A DNA stretch of 64,000 nucleotides from Pestalotiopsis fici W106-1 (taxonomy: Eukaryota; Ascomycota; Sordariomycetes; Amphisphaeriales; Sporocadaceae): assembly GCF_000516985.1 (NCBI RefSeq), contig NW_006917092.1, positions 62,001 through 126,000 on the forward strand, given 5' to 3'. How positions within the stretch are numbered: the first letter of the stretch is position 1; each line of letters begins with the position of its first letter. Positions 13,441-23,639 of the stretch are shown piece after piece. A program made the position numbers and the translations under genes. A model generated the notes under the pieces. That model saw nothing but the letters and a program-made list of their open reading frames with translations. It did not search any database and was not told where the DNA came from.

Positions 13441-14360
13441 GCCATGACTTGCCCTGGCCATGGGGTCCTGCTCTGGACATACATATTCCACCACGAGGTT
13501 TACGAAAATCAACATTTAGAGACATTTGCGAAACTAGGCATGGCGTTTCAGACGGAGGGTTTGGAGGAATTATTTTACAAAATTTTGAGATACCTTGAAT
13601 GCTTTTTTCTTCTCTCTCGCAGTCAGCTTTGATGGCAACTGCGTTATTCTTTTCTCACATATTGGAGCGCGAGCCCTACAAGAAAAAAAAAAAAAAAGCT
13701 CAATGCCCAATGGGCTTCGCCATCTGCATACAGGCTCCCTTAGATGGTGCTACTTATAACAGACTGTGTTTCTGTAGATATCTATTGTATAGTCATCAAT
13801 GATCAATATTGATTCGAGTGTATTTGGACATGTTTCTATTGTTTGATGACAATGATAAACGATGAAGAGTATCAATGCTGTGCACTACAAGGCAAGTAAA
13901 TCGTGAAAGATCCACTTGAATCAAGACAAAGAAGGGATGATGCAAAAGTATTTAAGCTTAAAAGCAGCATCAAATGGAAGCATCAACTTAATTAATTTAA
14001 GTTTGTCCATGCCTATTGTCAGATGTGCAGAGCGGAAAGTTCTTGCTGCACTTCCAGCAGATTCTGCATGCCAGATTGGCATATTCATCAGAGTTACACA
14101 ACCTTTGACTATGCCACCCAAGGAAATGACAAACAGGAAGAGTTTGAATAGAAGCGTGATGGGTCCGTCAAGTATGTCATGCTGCATGGGAGAGAAACAG
14201 TATGAAATCACTGTCTGCAAAACGAGAATTGGAAAGGCAACGAGATGCGGAGAGCGAGGGTCTTGAAGACTTGTTCTACTGAACTATAAATGATGCTAAA
14301 CCAGTTGCTTCTAGTCCTCAACATGTACATACATAATTTACACTCTAATGATCTAGATCA
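13441..14360. other. Convergent intergenic region
   Basis: This lies between the converging GH16 and GUF1 genes and should hold both 3' untranslated regions. It contains an A run at about 13683-13697. A 99-codon frame on the minus strand (13921-14220) looks hydrophobic but has no family signature, and I do not call it a gene. Confidence 0.5.
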
Positions 14361-16430
14361 CTATTTGGTGAGGAATCGTTGGAAAGCCTCCTGTTCAATG
14401 ACAACATTTCCTACTGCTCGCAAACGCTTACGACCAGCTTTCTGCTTTTCCAAGAGTTTCTTCCTTCTTGTGATGTCACTGGCGTGAAGCTTTGCCAGTA
14501 CATCTTTTCTAAATGGTTTCAAAGTCTCTCGGGCAATGATCTTCTTTCCCACGGCAGCTTGGATGACAACCTCGAACATTTGCCGTTGTACGTGCTCCTT
14601 GAATTTGGTGACCCAGTGCCTTCCCAGTCGGTCAACCTGAGAGGAGTGCACCACACGGCTTAGAACGTCGACGGGTTCCTTATTGACGAGCAGTTGTAGC
14701 TTCACAAGGTGGGATTGCTTCCATCCTGCATCTTCATAGTCCAATGTCGCATAACCTTTGGTTGCACCCTTGAGCTTGCCAAACAGATCATCTACCAGTT
14801 GCGCTGTCGGTATCCGATACTTCAAGATGACCTGTGATCCATGGAAGAATTCGATACTCTCCTGCTCTCCCCGGTTGGCCTCGCAAAGTTCGATAGCGCG
14901 GCCAAGATACTCCTCGGGTAAAGTCATGGTCGCAAGGACGTAGGGTTCGTAATATCTTGCTCCTCGTAATTTGCTGTTCTCTGGCTCCGGAAAATCACTG
15001 GGATTCTGAATGATGCTCTCAGTTCCATCAGGCCAGACAACCTTGGACTGAACGGCAGGTTCAGTGATGATGATGTTCTGCCCGTGTTCCTGGCGAAGGC
15101 GGTCTTGGAACACAGAACAGTGCAAGCTGCCCAGGAAGCCCAGCCGCCAGCCGGCTCCTAGAGCTTCCGAATGGTCTTTCATGAGAGTGACGCTACGGTC
15201 GTTGAGAACCAACTGTCCAATGTCGTCGGCTAGACGCTGGTAGTCGGTTGGATCAGTCGGGAAGGCTGCAACAAAAACCATTGGTTTGGGCTCCTCGAAT
15301 CCAGGATACGGCTCAACAACGTCTTCCGAACCAGCAGTGGTGAACGTGTCTCCAATCTTTGCATCTTGAATCCTCTTCATACCAGGATTGAAGAATATGT
15401 ATCCAACCTGGCCTGCTCTCAGCACCGTCTGTGGCGTCTGAGTTGGGTATCTAATGCCAACCTCTCCAACAGTATACTTGCCCCCGGTCGCAAAGCTGAC
15501 TAGATTGTCTCCCGGTCTGACGGTTCCGTCGAAAATGCGGACAAGGCAGATGACGCCACGAAAGCTGTCGTACCATGAATCAACCAGCAACATTCTCAGG
15601 GGTTTCTTCTCGTCTCCCTCGGGCGCCGGCACGTTTTCAACAATCGCTGGCAAAAGCTGCTTCACATTGAGGCCAGTCTTGGCGCTGACCCCAATGGCCT
15701 TAGACGAGTCCAACTCAAACGTGGTCTGAAGCTGCTCCAGCACTCGCGGCACATCGGCTGCATTCATGTCGATCTTGTTGACGACGGGAACGATCTTTAG
15801 CCCCTCGGCGAATGCGAGATAAAAGTTGGCAACCGTTTGAGCTTGTACACCTTGGCTGGCATCGACGAGCAGGAGTGCGCCGCCGCAGCTTGCATACGAT
15901 CTGGTCACCTCGGCGCGAAAGTCGACGTGCCCAGGGGTATCCACCAAATGCAGGAGGTAATCTTCGCCTTTGTAGTTGTATATCATGGTACATGTCTGCG
16001 CCTTGACGGTGATGCCGCGCTCGCGCTCGACCTCGAGGGTATCGAGGATCTGCTTATTTGACGAGGAAGACGAAATGGTGCCTGTGATCTCGAGGAGCCG
16101 ATCACTGAGGGTGGATTTGCCATGGTCAATGTGTGCGACGATGCAAAAATTCCGAAAGCGAGAGATGGGTATGTCGGCTATTCGGCGCTCGAGATCGCTC
16201 ACGGCTGCTTTCGTGGAGCTCGCATATCGTCTGGAAACATTGAAAAGTAGGAAGTTTTGTGCAATCGGCTTGGGTGTTTGGTGCAAGAGTGCCGTCGGGT
16301 TGCTCAGGTCATGGTGACAGCTGAGGATGCGCCGACCTGACCTGAAGCCATTGCTATAAGGCCGGTGCTGGCGCAATGTGTACAGACATGATCGCATGCG
16401 GAGAGATGTCAAATGCCGACCGCCACCCAT
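14361..16430 (-). CDS. GUF1: Mitochondrial translation factor GUF1 (EF4/LepA)
   Basis: A single uninterrupted 689-residue frame. The N-terminus is rich in Arg and Ser and lacks acidic residues, as expected of a mitochondrial targeting sequence. The GTPase motifs are in order: G1 AHIDHGKST at residues 99-107, then [18 protein letters not shown] and SAK. The C-terminal domain specific to the EF4/LepA family follows, ending in a Lys/Arg-rich tail ([15 protein letters not shown]). Length matches fungal GUF1. The factor acts on mitochondrial ribosomes, where the family promotes back-translocation or rescue under stress. The start at 16430 is the first Met; a second in-frame Met lies eleven codons later. 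This is an ordinary housekeeping gene and a good reference for local codon use. Confidence 0.95.
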   Translation of the reverse strand: MGGGRHLTSLRMRSCLYTLRQHRPYSNGFRSGRRILSCHHDLSNPTALLHQTPKPIAQNFLLFNVSRRYASSTKAAVSDLERRIADIPISRFRNFCIVAHIDHGKSTLSDRLLEITGTISSSSSNKQILDTLEVERERGITVKAQTCTMIYNYKGEDYLLHLVDTPGHVDFRAEVTRSYASCGGALLLVDASQGVQAQTVANFYLAFAEGLKIVPVVNKIDMNAADVPRVLEQLQTTFELDSSKAIGVSAKTGLNVKQLLPAIVENVPAPEGDEKKPLRMLLVDSWYDSFRGVICLVRIFDGTVRPGDNLVSFATGGKYTVGEVGIRYPTQTPQTVLRAGQVGYIFFNPGMKRIQDAKIGDTFTTAGSEDVVEPYPGFEEPKPMVFVAAFPTDPTDYQRLADDIGQLVLNDRSVTLMKDHSEALGAGWRLGFLGSLHCSVFQDRLRQEHGQNIIITEPAVQSKVVWPDGTESIIQNPSDFPEPENSKLRGARYYEPYVLATMTLPEEYLGRAIELCEANRGEQESIEFFHGSQVILKYRIPTAQLVDDLFGKLKGATKGYATLDYEDAGWKQSHLVKLQLLVNKEPVDVLSRVVHSSQVDRLGRHWVTKFKEHVQRQMFEVVIQAAVGKKIIARETLKPFRKDVLAKLHASDITRRKKLLEKQKAGRKRLRAVGNVVIEQEAFQRFLTK

Positions 16431-16954
16431 TCATGCGAAATTGGCGGTGCGAGTTGCAGGTGTCGAATTGCCAAAATATTTGCGCTCGCGGTATTCCAAC
16501 GCGCTGGGAAATGGGAATGGGATTCTTTAGCTGGCTGTCATGACGAAAAAGCTCTTATCTTATCAAACAGCGGAAGTGTACCAGTACCATGTCGCTGGGC
16601 GGCACTGTAGTGCGGTACCTGACTACAAGATTACCGCCTAGTAATTACACAGTACCTCAGTTCTCATGACCTTTCACCTACATACCTACCTACCCATTGT
16701 AATTTTTCAATAAATACTATTTCCTGGAAACTATGCATGCAATCGGCTCAATTGACATACTTGGGCTTTATTGTATACACTGTGATTTGATTTGTCCTTT
16801 CTTGGTCCAAGCCTCACGCATCTCGACGCCAATGACCACCACTCAAGAGAGCTGGGCGCTGCCTCTGTTATTTCTTCTTGTTGAGCGCTTGGATCCGCTA
16901 ATGATCAAGTGTGCGCCTGATACTTTCCATATACATACAACTGACACCAATGAA
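16431..16954. promoter_or_regulatory. GUF1 upstream region and 3' end of the acetylesterase gene
   Basis: The 524-bp gap between two minus-strand genes holds the GUF1 promoter and the acetylesterase 3' region. A CATACCTACCTACCC tract near 16681-16694 resembles the dispersed TACCTACC motif seen elsewhere in the window. No open frame stands out. Confidence 0.5.
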
Positions 16955-17895
16955 CTAGATCGGGACAGTGCTGTTGAATGAAATGCAAGGGCCGAGGATT
17001 GTCGAAGTCATGGAGCTTGTCGAGTTGACGACTGCCGCTCCCAACCCGCTCGTTCCGCACTTGAGACCTAGAACGAAGGCTTTCGCCATGATGTCCGCCA
17101 TGTAAGGGCCTGTGTGCGTGTGATCAACAGGATAGTTGGCATTCACAACCGAGGCCCCAAGGTTTGTCATGGCCTGTGCTGCATATTGACCATGAGGTAC
17201 GTGGTAAACACCTATGGATTCTATTAATCGTGATCCGGCTGGAAGACAAGAATTGGACATACCTGCACCTGTACCACCCGCGACGGCGGCGGCGTACCTA
17301 ATAAGAAGATTTAAGTCTCTTGTCCGCATCTATCGAATCACCAGTGACGTGAGACTTACCATGCATAATAGTCAAATCGATACGGTCCCCAGCTGCAAGT
17401 ACCAGTCTCGCAAATGTTGTTTGGCGTGGGAGAACTCATAATGACTTTGGCTCCTTTGGCCAAGAACAACTTGGCGGCATTCTCGTAATAGGCTGGGTAC
17501 GTGAGCACTGTCTCGGAAACCCCATCATATGTGGTCTGGCAAGTTTGAGTTCCCTCTCCGAAGCAATCAGTCCGACCGTTATCCGTGGGCGTGAGACTGC
17601 CTCCGTCATTGTGTCCAAACTCAATCACAACCCAGTCTCCAGACTTGACCTGATCAGCGACCGCCTGGAACCGTCCTTCGCGGGTATAAGAGCGTGCACT
17701 ACGACCGGCGATGGCACTGTTTTGTACAGTATAGGTGCTTGAGGGCAGTGAATATTGCAGGTAGTGACCCCAACCCTGTGTTCCGGATCCGCCCCCATTC
17801 TCAGCCATGGTCGAGTCGCCGCATAGGAAAACCGTTACAGCTCCAGCCTGACTGGCCAGGAGGCCTAGTAGCTGGAATGAGTATGGAAAATGCAT
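16955..17895 (-). CDS. Secreted SGNH hydrolase, rhamnogalacturonan acetylesterase-like (CE12)
   Basis: Three exons (17895-17360, 17297-17263, 17211-16955) give 275 residues; the middle exon is only 35 nt. I chose the Met at 17895 because it begins a signal peptide ([19 protein letters not shown]); the longer upstream frame to 18036 adds residues that do not fit. Catalytic blocks are intact: block I GDSTMA (Ser at residue 28), block [13 protein letters not shown], block III GHND (94-97), and the Asp/His pair in DHTH (220-223). The spacing fits rhamnogalacturonan acetylesterases, which remove acetyl groups from pectin. The Ser/Thr-rich, hydrophobic C-terminus after residue 240 ([12 protein letters not shown]) is longer than in the classic enzyme; it could be a linker or a weak GPI signal. 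Introns are GT-AG. Confidence 0.87.
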
Positions 17896-19276
17896 ATTGT
17901 GGCCAAGTCCTAAGACAATTTTCCAGTTGAATGCCGCTTCTGCAATACTCACAGATCTAGAGATTGATAGGCCAAGGACGATATTTATATGCGGAAAAAA
18001 AACCCCCCCACAGTAACTCCCCATTCCTGATTTCACTACTGCTGTGACAAATGGTCATTTCTTTTGTTTGGATGTGCGCTGTGCTGGTATGCTACTTGCA
18101 TAGTCATTGTTATTGGATATATGCGACGCACCGACCCCGATTTGGTTGTAACTAGTCAATGTAACCATGGGACCTATCCTCCGTGTCGACTAGATTGGTG
18201 TAAATTGCTGAGTTCCGAGAATGGTACGGCGGCAACTCGGCTACCGCCAGAATGCCACGCTGCTCACATACAAATACTCATAACCAGCTTTGAGGATACG
18301 TAAGGTCAACTCCTTCTGAAAACCCAAGACCCACGCTAACTCAAACACCCATAAATATGGCCCTCGTTCCAGACAACATTGGTGGGTTTTCAATTTGCAT
18401 TTCATTATATGTTACAACTCTTCTCAATTGAATAACCATGGTGTAACAAACCTTCTGTTACAATTCAGCGCCAAGAACATTGGCAATCTTGCCTCACTAA
18501 TGCTCTGATCGTGTTGGAAGCACTAAAGGCGAAAGATACGGGGTATTCTGTGCCCGTTGATCATGAATCCCAAGCATATCATGAACAGATAGGAGTTCCG
18601 CTGTCAAAAACACCTCCATAATAGTCAGGACCACAATCAGGCTTGTGTAGTCGGCGTATAAACTGAGTCCTTGAAATGTAGACCTTGATTAGCAAAGGTC
18701 AGCGTACACAGTACGCCGCTGATTTCTGACCTCTAACCCCCTTGATTTCCGAGGACAAAGAAAAAGGTTCTACGGCAAAGCTTCCCAAGATCACCGTATA
18801 AGTTGACAGTGGAGAGTTTTGCTACCCAACCATGTGCATACCAGGTACAAAGGTGCCATTTAGCCATACAGCCAACACAACTGAACGTGGAGATTCAAGG
18901 ACTAACTCCTTTGTACAAGTGTAAATAAAATTTACTTATCGGTATAAGCAAAAATGAGCATTCTGACTTTTTGACTTGGAATTGATTTCCATCTCTTTAT
19001 GTTTGTAGGATCAGAATGTGACGTTAAGAGTTGCGGCTAGTTGAGGAAATTTAGATAAGCTCTTAGGCTAGCAACAAGACCCCCAACGCAATGAGGGGCG
19101 CAAGTCCAAAAACCGCATCGCCTGGAATAAGGAAACGAGAAGAAGGATATCATCCGGTTCCCGAACTAACTCCGTCGGATCTGATATCAAAACCTGGAGC
19201 TCTTCCGTCTTTGAAAGGCGCGCGTACCATCTCACATCAACAAAGGGGTGTCTGGCGACCGTCATGATTGTTTGCA
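17896..19276. promoter_or_regulatory. Divergent region between acetylesterase and Zn2Cys6 regulator
   Basis: About 1.4 kb between a minus-strand and a plus-strand gene, so both promoters should lie here. No frame longer than about 80 codons with coding character was found. I did not pick out a specific operator. Confidence 0.5.
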
Positions 19277-21620
19277 ATGGAAGAATCAAGACCTTCGAAA
19301 CGAGTGCGCCAGGCCTGCGAGCCATGTCGGTAAGTGTTCGATCTGCTAGCACAACAGAACATTTTCTGACGTACTGTATATGTAGTCGAAAAAAGTCCAA
19401 ATGCCCAGGAGACAAACCTGCTTGCTCTTATTGTGTGCGTTTGGGTCAAGATTGTGTCTATCTGGCGGACTCGGAAATTAGCTTGGGTGCGAAGAATCGC
19501 CAGTTGGTAATCGGACCCAGAATAGCTAGCTTCTACCCAATTTGACTGACTTAAACACCAAGGAGGACCGAATGGATAGTCTTGAAGGAAAGCTGGACCA
19601 AGTACTGGCACGTCTTGGGTAGGTTTCTGCCTCGATGAGCGACTATCAGCGACAACTCACAATTTTAAGCTCAAATGGAGCATCGGGGCGAGCCACAGAT
19701 ATACCCCCCGAGGTTGGCGAACCTGGCCCGACACCAGCAACAGGACTTGCTGTATCTGATTCCTCCAGAAACTATGTCCCGTGAGTTGTGTGTCGAACGC
19801 TCAAAGACCACCATTGATGCTCCAGCAGTTCTTTCCCGTTCAATTCTGAATCCATTGCCCGGATAGGTTCCCTCTATCTGAAATGGTGCCATCGGCAGCC
19901 GGTTGAGCTATTCAATTCCGAGAATTTCATTGAGACACTTCCAAATCGAGACCCGGAACTTCTTATTGCGCTGGGTTCGTTGAGCTTGCGATTTCCACCT
20001 GGGACGTCAAATTCTAGCAAGGAAGAACAGCTCGAAGCCATGACGACCAAGTGTCGAACCATGGTTATGGAGCGCCTTGCTACGAGCAAGATAGAACTTT
20101 CTACTTTACAGACTTTGTGTCTATTGGGAATGCTTGATAACACAGGAAAGATTTACCCGCCACAGTCGTACATTCTGCTTACTAACTTGCTTTACAGCCG
20201 GCAGGACTTTACAGGCGGAGTTCAACCTATCCATGGCTTGTCAACTGGTCCAAAGCCTCATGAGCTGCCTTGGTCAGTCAAATTCCCCGCTTGTAGAGTC
20301 TAGAGAGCTCCGACTCTGCATTCGCAGTATCTTCATGCTTCAGAACTTGTATGGTTCTCTTCCGGTCGTCGCAAGGTTCATGCCGACCATAGGCGGTGGT
20401 GTTCAGGCTACTGCACACCTGCTCCCATTGACGGACTTCACGTCTAGCGATGGAGACTCGGGAGATTCGATCAAATATATAGCCATGCTGACTGATGTTT
20501 GGCAACTGGCGCGTGCTTATGCCGCCAAACGCCCTACTACAGAGACAGTACCCCCATGGGCACCCTCGTCAGACTACTCCTCTGTCATGCAGCATCATCT
20601 AGAGATCGACTCCCGAGTTCCCTTGACGCACCGATATGAGAAGAACCGCATCGAAGAGTATGCACCTGAGATATTGCAGCAAAAGAGGGATCACTGGGGT
20701 CCGTGGTTGTTTCTCCAATTTGTATACTCTACTATTCCATGTTTATTGAACCATCCTTTCCTCTTGTCACTCCGATTGGCAAACTTTAGGGACTCGATCC
20801 CTCACTCTTTCATCCAGCAATCGTTTGAGAACATAACGAGGAATGCAGGCTGGATCTGTCATTTCTTGGACGTTTTGGAGGACAAGCAGTTTGCTACTTC
20901 TGATCCTACCCTGGCCCACTGTGTTGTCATCATAGCGACGATCCATCTTCAGCACAGCTTTGTCACAACCGATAGTGACTTGAGAGAGTCAGCACAGAAA
21001 GGGCTACAAAAGTGCATGAACTTCTTGTGGCGCATGGGTTCCACCTGGCGTATCGTCAACACCATGGTAAGTTGAAGATGGCAGAATGAACGATATACAA
21101 GCTCTGGCACATCTACATGAGCTAATATGAAGCTGCATTATAGGCAGAGGATTTGGAGCGGCTACAAGAAAGCGTAGTTGCTACACCAACTCCTCGTGGA
21201 CCAGAAACTGGCAATAGTCAGGCGGCTTGGACCATTGATACAAGACTTTTGAACGACTTACTCGTTCAAGGATACTCCAGCCGGAGTTCACCACAAAACA
21301 ATAGCGATGTCTTTGGAAAGTCACTTGTTCCCGAGAACAACATTTCTCAAGAAAGCGGCGTGGACTTTGATCTTGTTGGATCTGTAGGCATATTTGGACA
21401 CAGAGCGGTGCCCAAAGCGACTCCGCTCTATGCGCCAAACAAGGAACCAAGGACCCCTTTTGGGAGGACAGAGTTCATTACGAACAGCCCAGAACACCCA
21501 GGTCGTCTACCTCATGCAATGAGCGGTAATATTTTGCAAGACGGTTGGCTACTCAGCGCGAACGATTATGGACAGGCAATTGAGACATGGCTAGACTCCA
21601 ATGCACCAGTGTATAATTGA
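19277..21620 (+). CDS. Zn2Cys6 transcription factor with a non-canonical intron
   Basis: Seven exons (19277-19329, 19386-19506, 19563-19618, 19670-19780, 19826-20145, 20198-21066, 21144-21620) give 668 residues. The binuclear zinc cluster spans residues 14-41 (C-x2-C-x6-C-x6-C-x2-C-x6-C) and is split by the first intron after CEPCR. A fungal_trans-type middle homology region follows (TLQTLCLLGMLD ... TAGRTLQAEF ... LCIRSIFMLQNLYGS). The intron at 20146-20197 starts with GA, not GT, although it has a good branch site (TACTAAC) and a CAG acceptor, and removing it restores the expected family sequence. Without splicing the frame stops at 20303, before most of the regulatory domain. The gene sits tail to tail with the Rieske oxygenase (31 bp apart), so it is a candidate local regulator. 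The intron may be spliced as GA-AG, or the gene may be damaged. Confidence 0.8.
20146..20197 (+). other. Putative GA-AG intron in the Zn2Cys6 regulator
   Basis: The segment has intron length (52 nt), a near-perfect branch sequence TACTAAC and a TTTACAG acceptor. Its 5' end reads GAAAGAT where GTAAGAT would be normal. Joining 20145 to 20198 gives the codon GCC and the conserved reading TAGRTLQA. No nearby GT gives an intron longer than 30 nt with the correct frame. Confidence 0.65.
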
Positions 21621-21651
21621 CTATACAAGAATATATGGATTCAAGGGCTGA

Positions 21652-23097
21652 CTACCAAGAAAGTTCCTTGTCTGAAACCTCTTCCAGGCACTTGAGACTC
21701 GCGCAAAAAGTCGCGTCCTCGTCACTCGCAGCTGTGCTTTTTTGCCTTGGCGTGGCAGGCCAGTGTTCCTCGCCGGAAGCCTTTTCCCCTCTACGGTGGG
21801 ACATGACCAATTGTCTCGTGACTTGCTGAAAGTACAAGGGACCCTGGAAGTATTAGCATGGAGCACCTGGGAAAATCTATCCATCGGATTCTCACCTTCT
21901 CTGCCTGCGGGTGCAACTCTCCATTGGTGAAGATGCCAGTCTCTAGGTTCTTCTGTGCTGCGTTGCACAGGTCTTTGTCTTCTCTCAAAACCTGCTTGAA
22001 AATGTCACTGATCCAATCAAAGTCCTTTGTCGGTGCGTCATTCCCTCGGTAGACTTCATATTCCATCTTGGTTTGGGTAGCTGAAATTGGGATGCACCGC
22101 ATGATGTAGAAGAAATTTTCCCTGGAATTTTCAGAGTGAAGATCTTGTAGCATATTGTAGAGAAAGAACTCACGATATAGTGATCGAAGCATTAGGATAC
22201 AGAAAGGAACTAAAGATCCCCATGCCTTTAGTACCTGGCCTATCCGTATTGAAATGTTGGATATGTCCGCCGGTGGTTTCCACCCAATACTTTGACAAGT
22301 CTGACATGCCATTCAGTGCAGGATGGCCGGTTGGGCAATGATAGCACTTGATGCCCCAATCACTGTCAGTTCTTGGTAAAACAGTATATTTTTCCTGTGG
22401 TTTCTCGACTCACCTCGTTGTAATTATCAGCCAATGTCTTCCAATTGTAGTCACCAATCATTTCCCATTGGTGATCAAAGTGAAACTTGGTCAAGTCAAA
22501 CGGCTGGAGGCGCTTCTGGGTGTCAACCCCGGCAAAGTCATGTTCCCAGGGTATCGATGGTTGGGACTCCGAGTCAAGGTTGATCCACACAAATCCCAGT
22601 TTGTCTACATGGACGTGGATTCTGTATAGTCCGTTTGCTGTCTTGTCAAAATCTTCGAGATCCTGATACTTTGGAGCCTTGGCTAGATTGCCTGCAAATC
22701 CATACGACCACCCTAAGAGAACATCAGTTTGATTTCAACATGATCCTGATCTCAGAAGCTTACCGTGGTATTTGCAGGCCAACACACTAGCCTTTCCCGA
22801 GTCTCTCTCGATGATGGGATATGCGCGATGTCGACAGACGTTATGGAAAGCATTAATGTTGCCCGCACGGTCCTTTATCAGAAAGAATGGAAATCCAGCT
22901 TCTGTAATGCGGACAAAGTCACCCGCATTGACAAAGCGAAGTTGGTGGGACACGAGGATCCATTTCTTGCTAAAAATGGCCCGTCTTTCCAGCTCATACA
23001 TTGCGGAGGAATGGTACCAGGTTGCTGGCAAAGCTCTCACGGGTACATCTGTGCCCGGCGCCTCGGCTTTCTTGCCAAGTCCAAACCACGAAGCCAT
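21652..23097 (-). CDS. Rieske non-haem iron oxygenase, alpha subunit type
   Basis: Five exons (23097-22764, 22712-22414, 22346-22174, 22121-21896, 21843-21652) give 407 residues. The Rieske [2Fe-2S] ligands are C88-x-H90 and C108-x2-H111 (CRHRAYP, CKYHG). The catalytic domain carries DNYNE joined across an intron to CYHCPTGHP, matching the bridging acidic residue and the two iron-binding His; the C-terminal [20 protein letters not shown] block is typical of fungal choline-monooxygenase-like proteins. The family hydroxylates aromatic rings or N-methyl substrates using electrons from a reductase; no reductase gene is visible nearby. An in-frame Met seven codons upstream (23118) is an alternative start. 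It is divergent from the BVMO across a 542-bp shared promoter and convergent with the regulator. Substrate unknown. Confidence 0.88.
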
Positions 23098-23639
23098 TGT
23101 ACGTGTGCGGAAAACCAAGGCGTAGAGGGGATGACAAAGACTAACTCAAAACTCGACACCACAAGAACAGCAATGCTTGAGTGTCCCGAGAAACTTGAGA
23201 GGACATAAATGGATATCTTTTTGCACATACATCTTCGTGTCCGAGGGTAAGGATGTGCCGTGTTTGGACTGACGGGGAACTCTAGTGACTTTTCCGCGCT
23301 GCATCCCGCCAGGCTCCGATATTCATCCAAGTGCAAGTCACGGTATCAAAAGTTCCGTACCCACATGTATCTTGCAGAGTACAATGATAGCTGGTCATTG
23401 ATGGGACAGGCCTTCGACTCGCTTGAAGAGTCACAGATAGGACTTCGATCGTTCCGGCTTGGCGCCTTCGACCCGGATCCAAAGCCGTACCCACAGATGT
23501 TGGTAGACCGTTGTGGATCTTGACTAGACCAATGCTCTATAATGCTTGCCAGAAAAGCATTTGCTATGCAATCGTCTGAAAAGGAAAAGAAATCACGATT
23601 TTGCACTCACTGGGGTAGAGAAGAATTTTGTATATCGCA
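23098..23639. promoter_or_regulatory. Shared promoter of Rieske oxygenase and BVMO
   Basis: This 542-bp divergent promoter contains ACGG-N11-CCGT at 23340-23358, a CGG-N11-CCG inverted repeat of the spacing bound by Gal4-type Zn2Cys6 dimers. It is placed centrally between the two start codons. The neighbouring Zn2Cys6 gene supplies a plausible binder. Binding is inferred. Confidence 0.55.

Noticed and set aside
13921..14220. Hydrophobic 99-codon minus-strand frame as a membrane protein
   Set aside because: It lies in AT-leaning 3' intergenic DNA between converging genes and resembles no family I know.
20168..20197. GTACAT as the donor of a 30-nt intron in the first Zn2Cys6 gene
   Set aside because: Thirty nucleotides is too short for a spliceosomal intron with its branch site, and the product would not restore the conserved TAGRTLQA reading.
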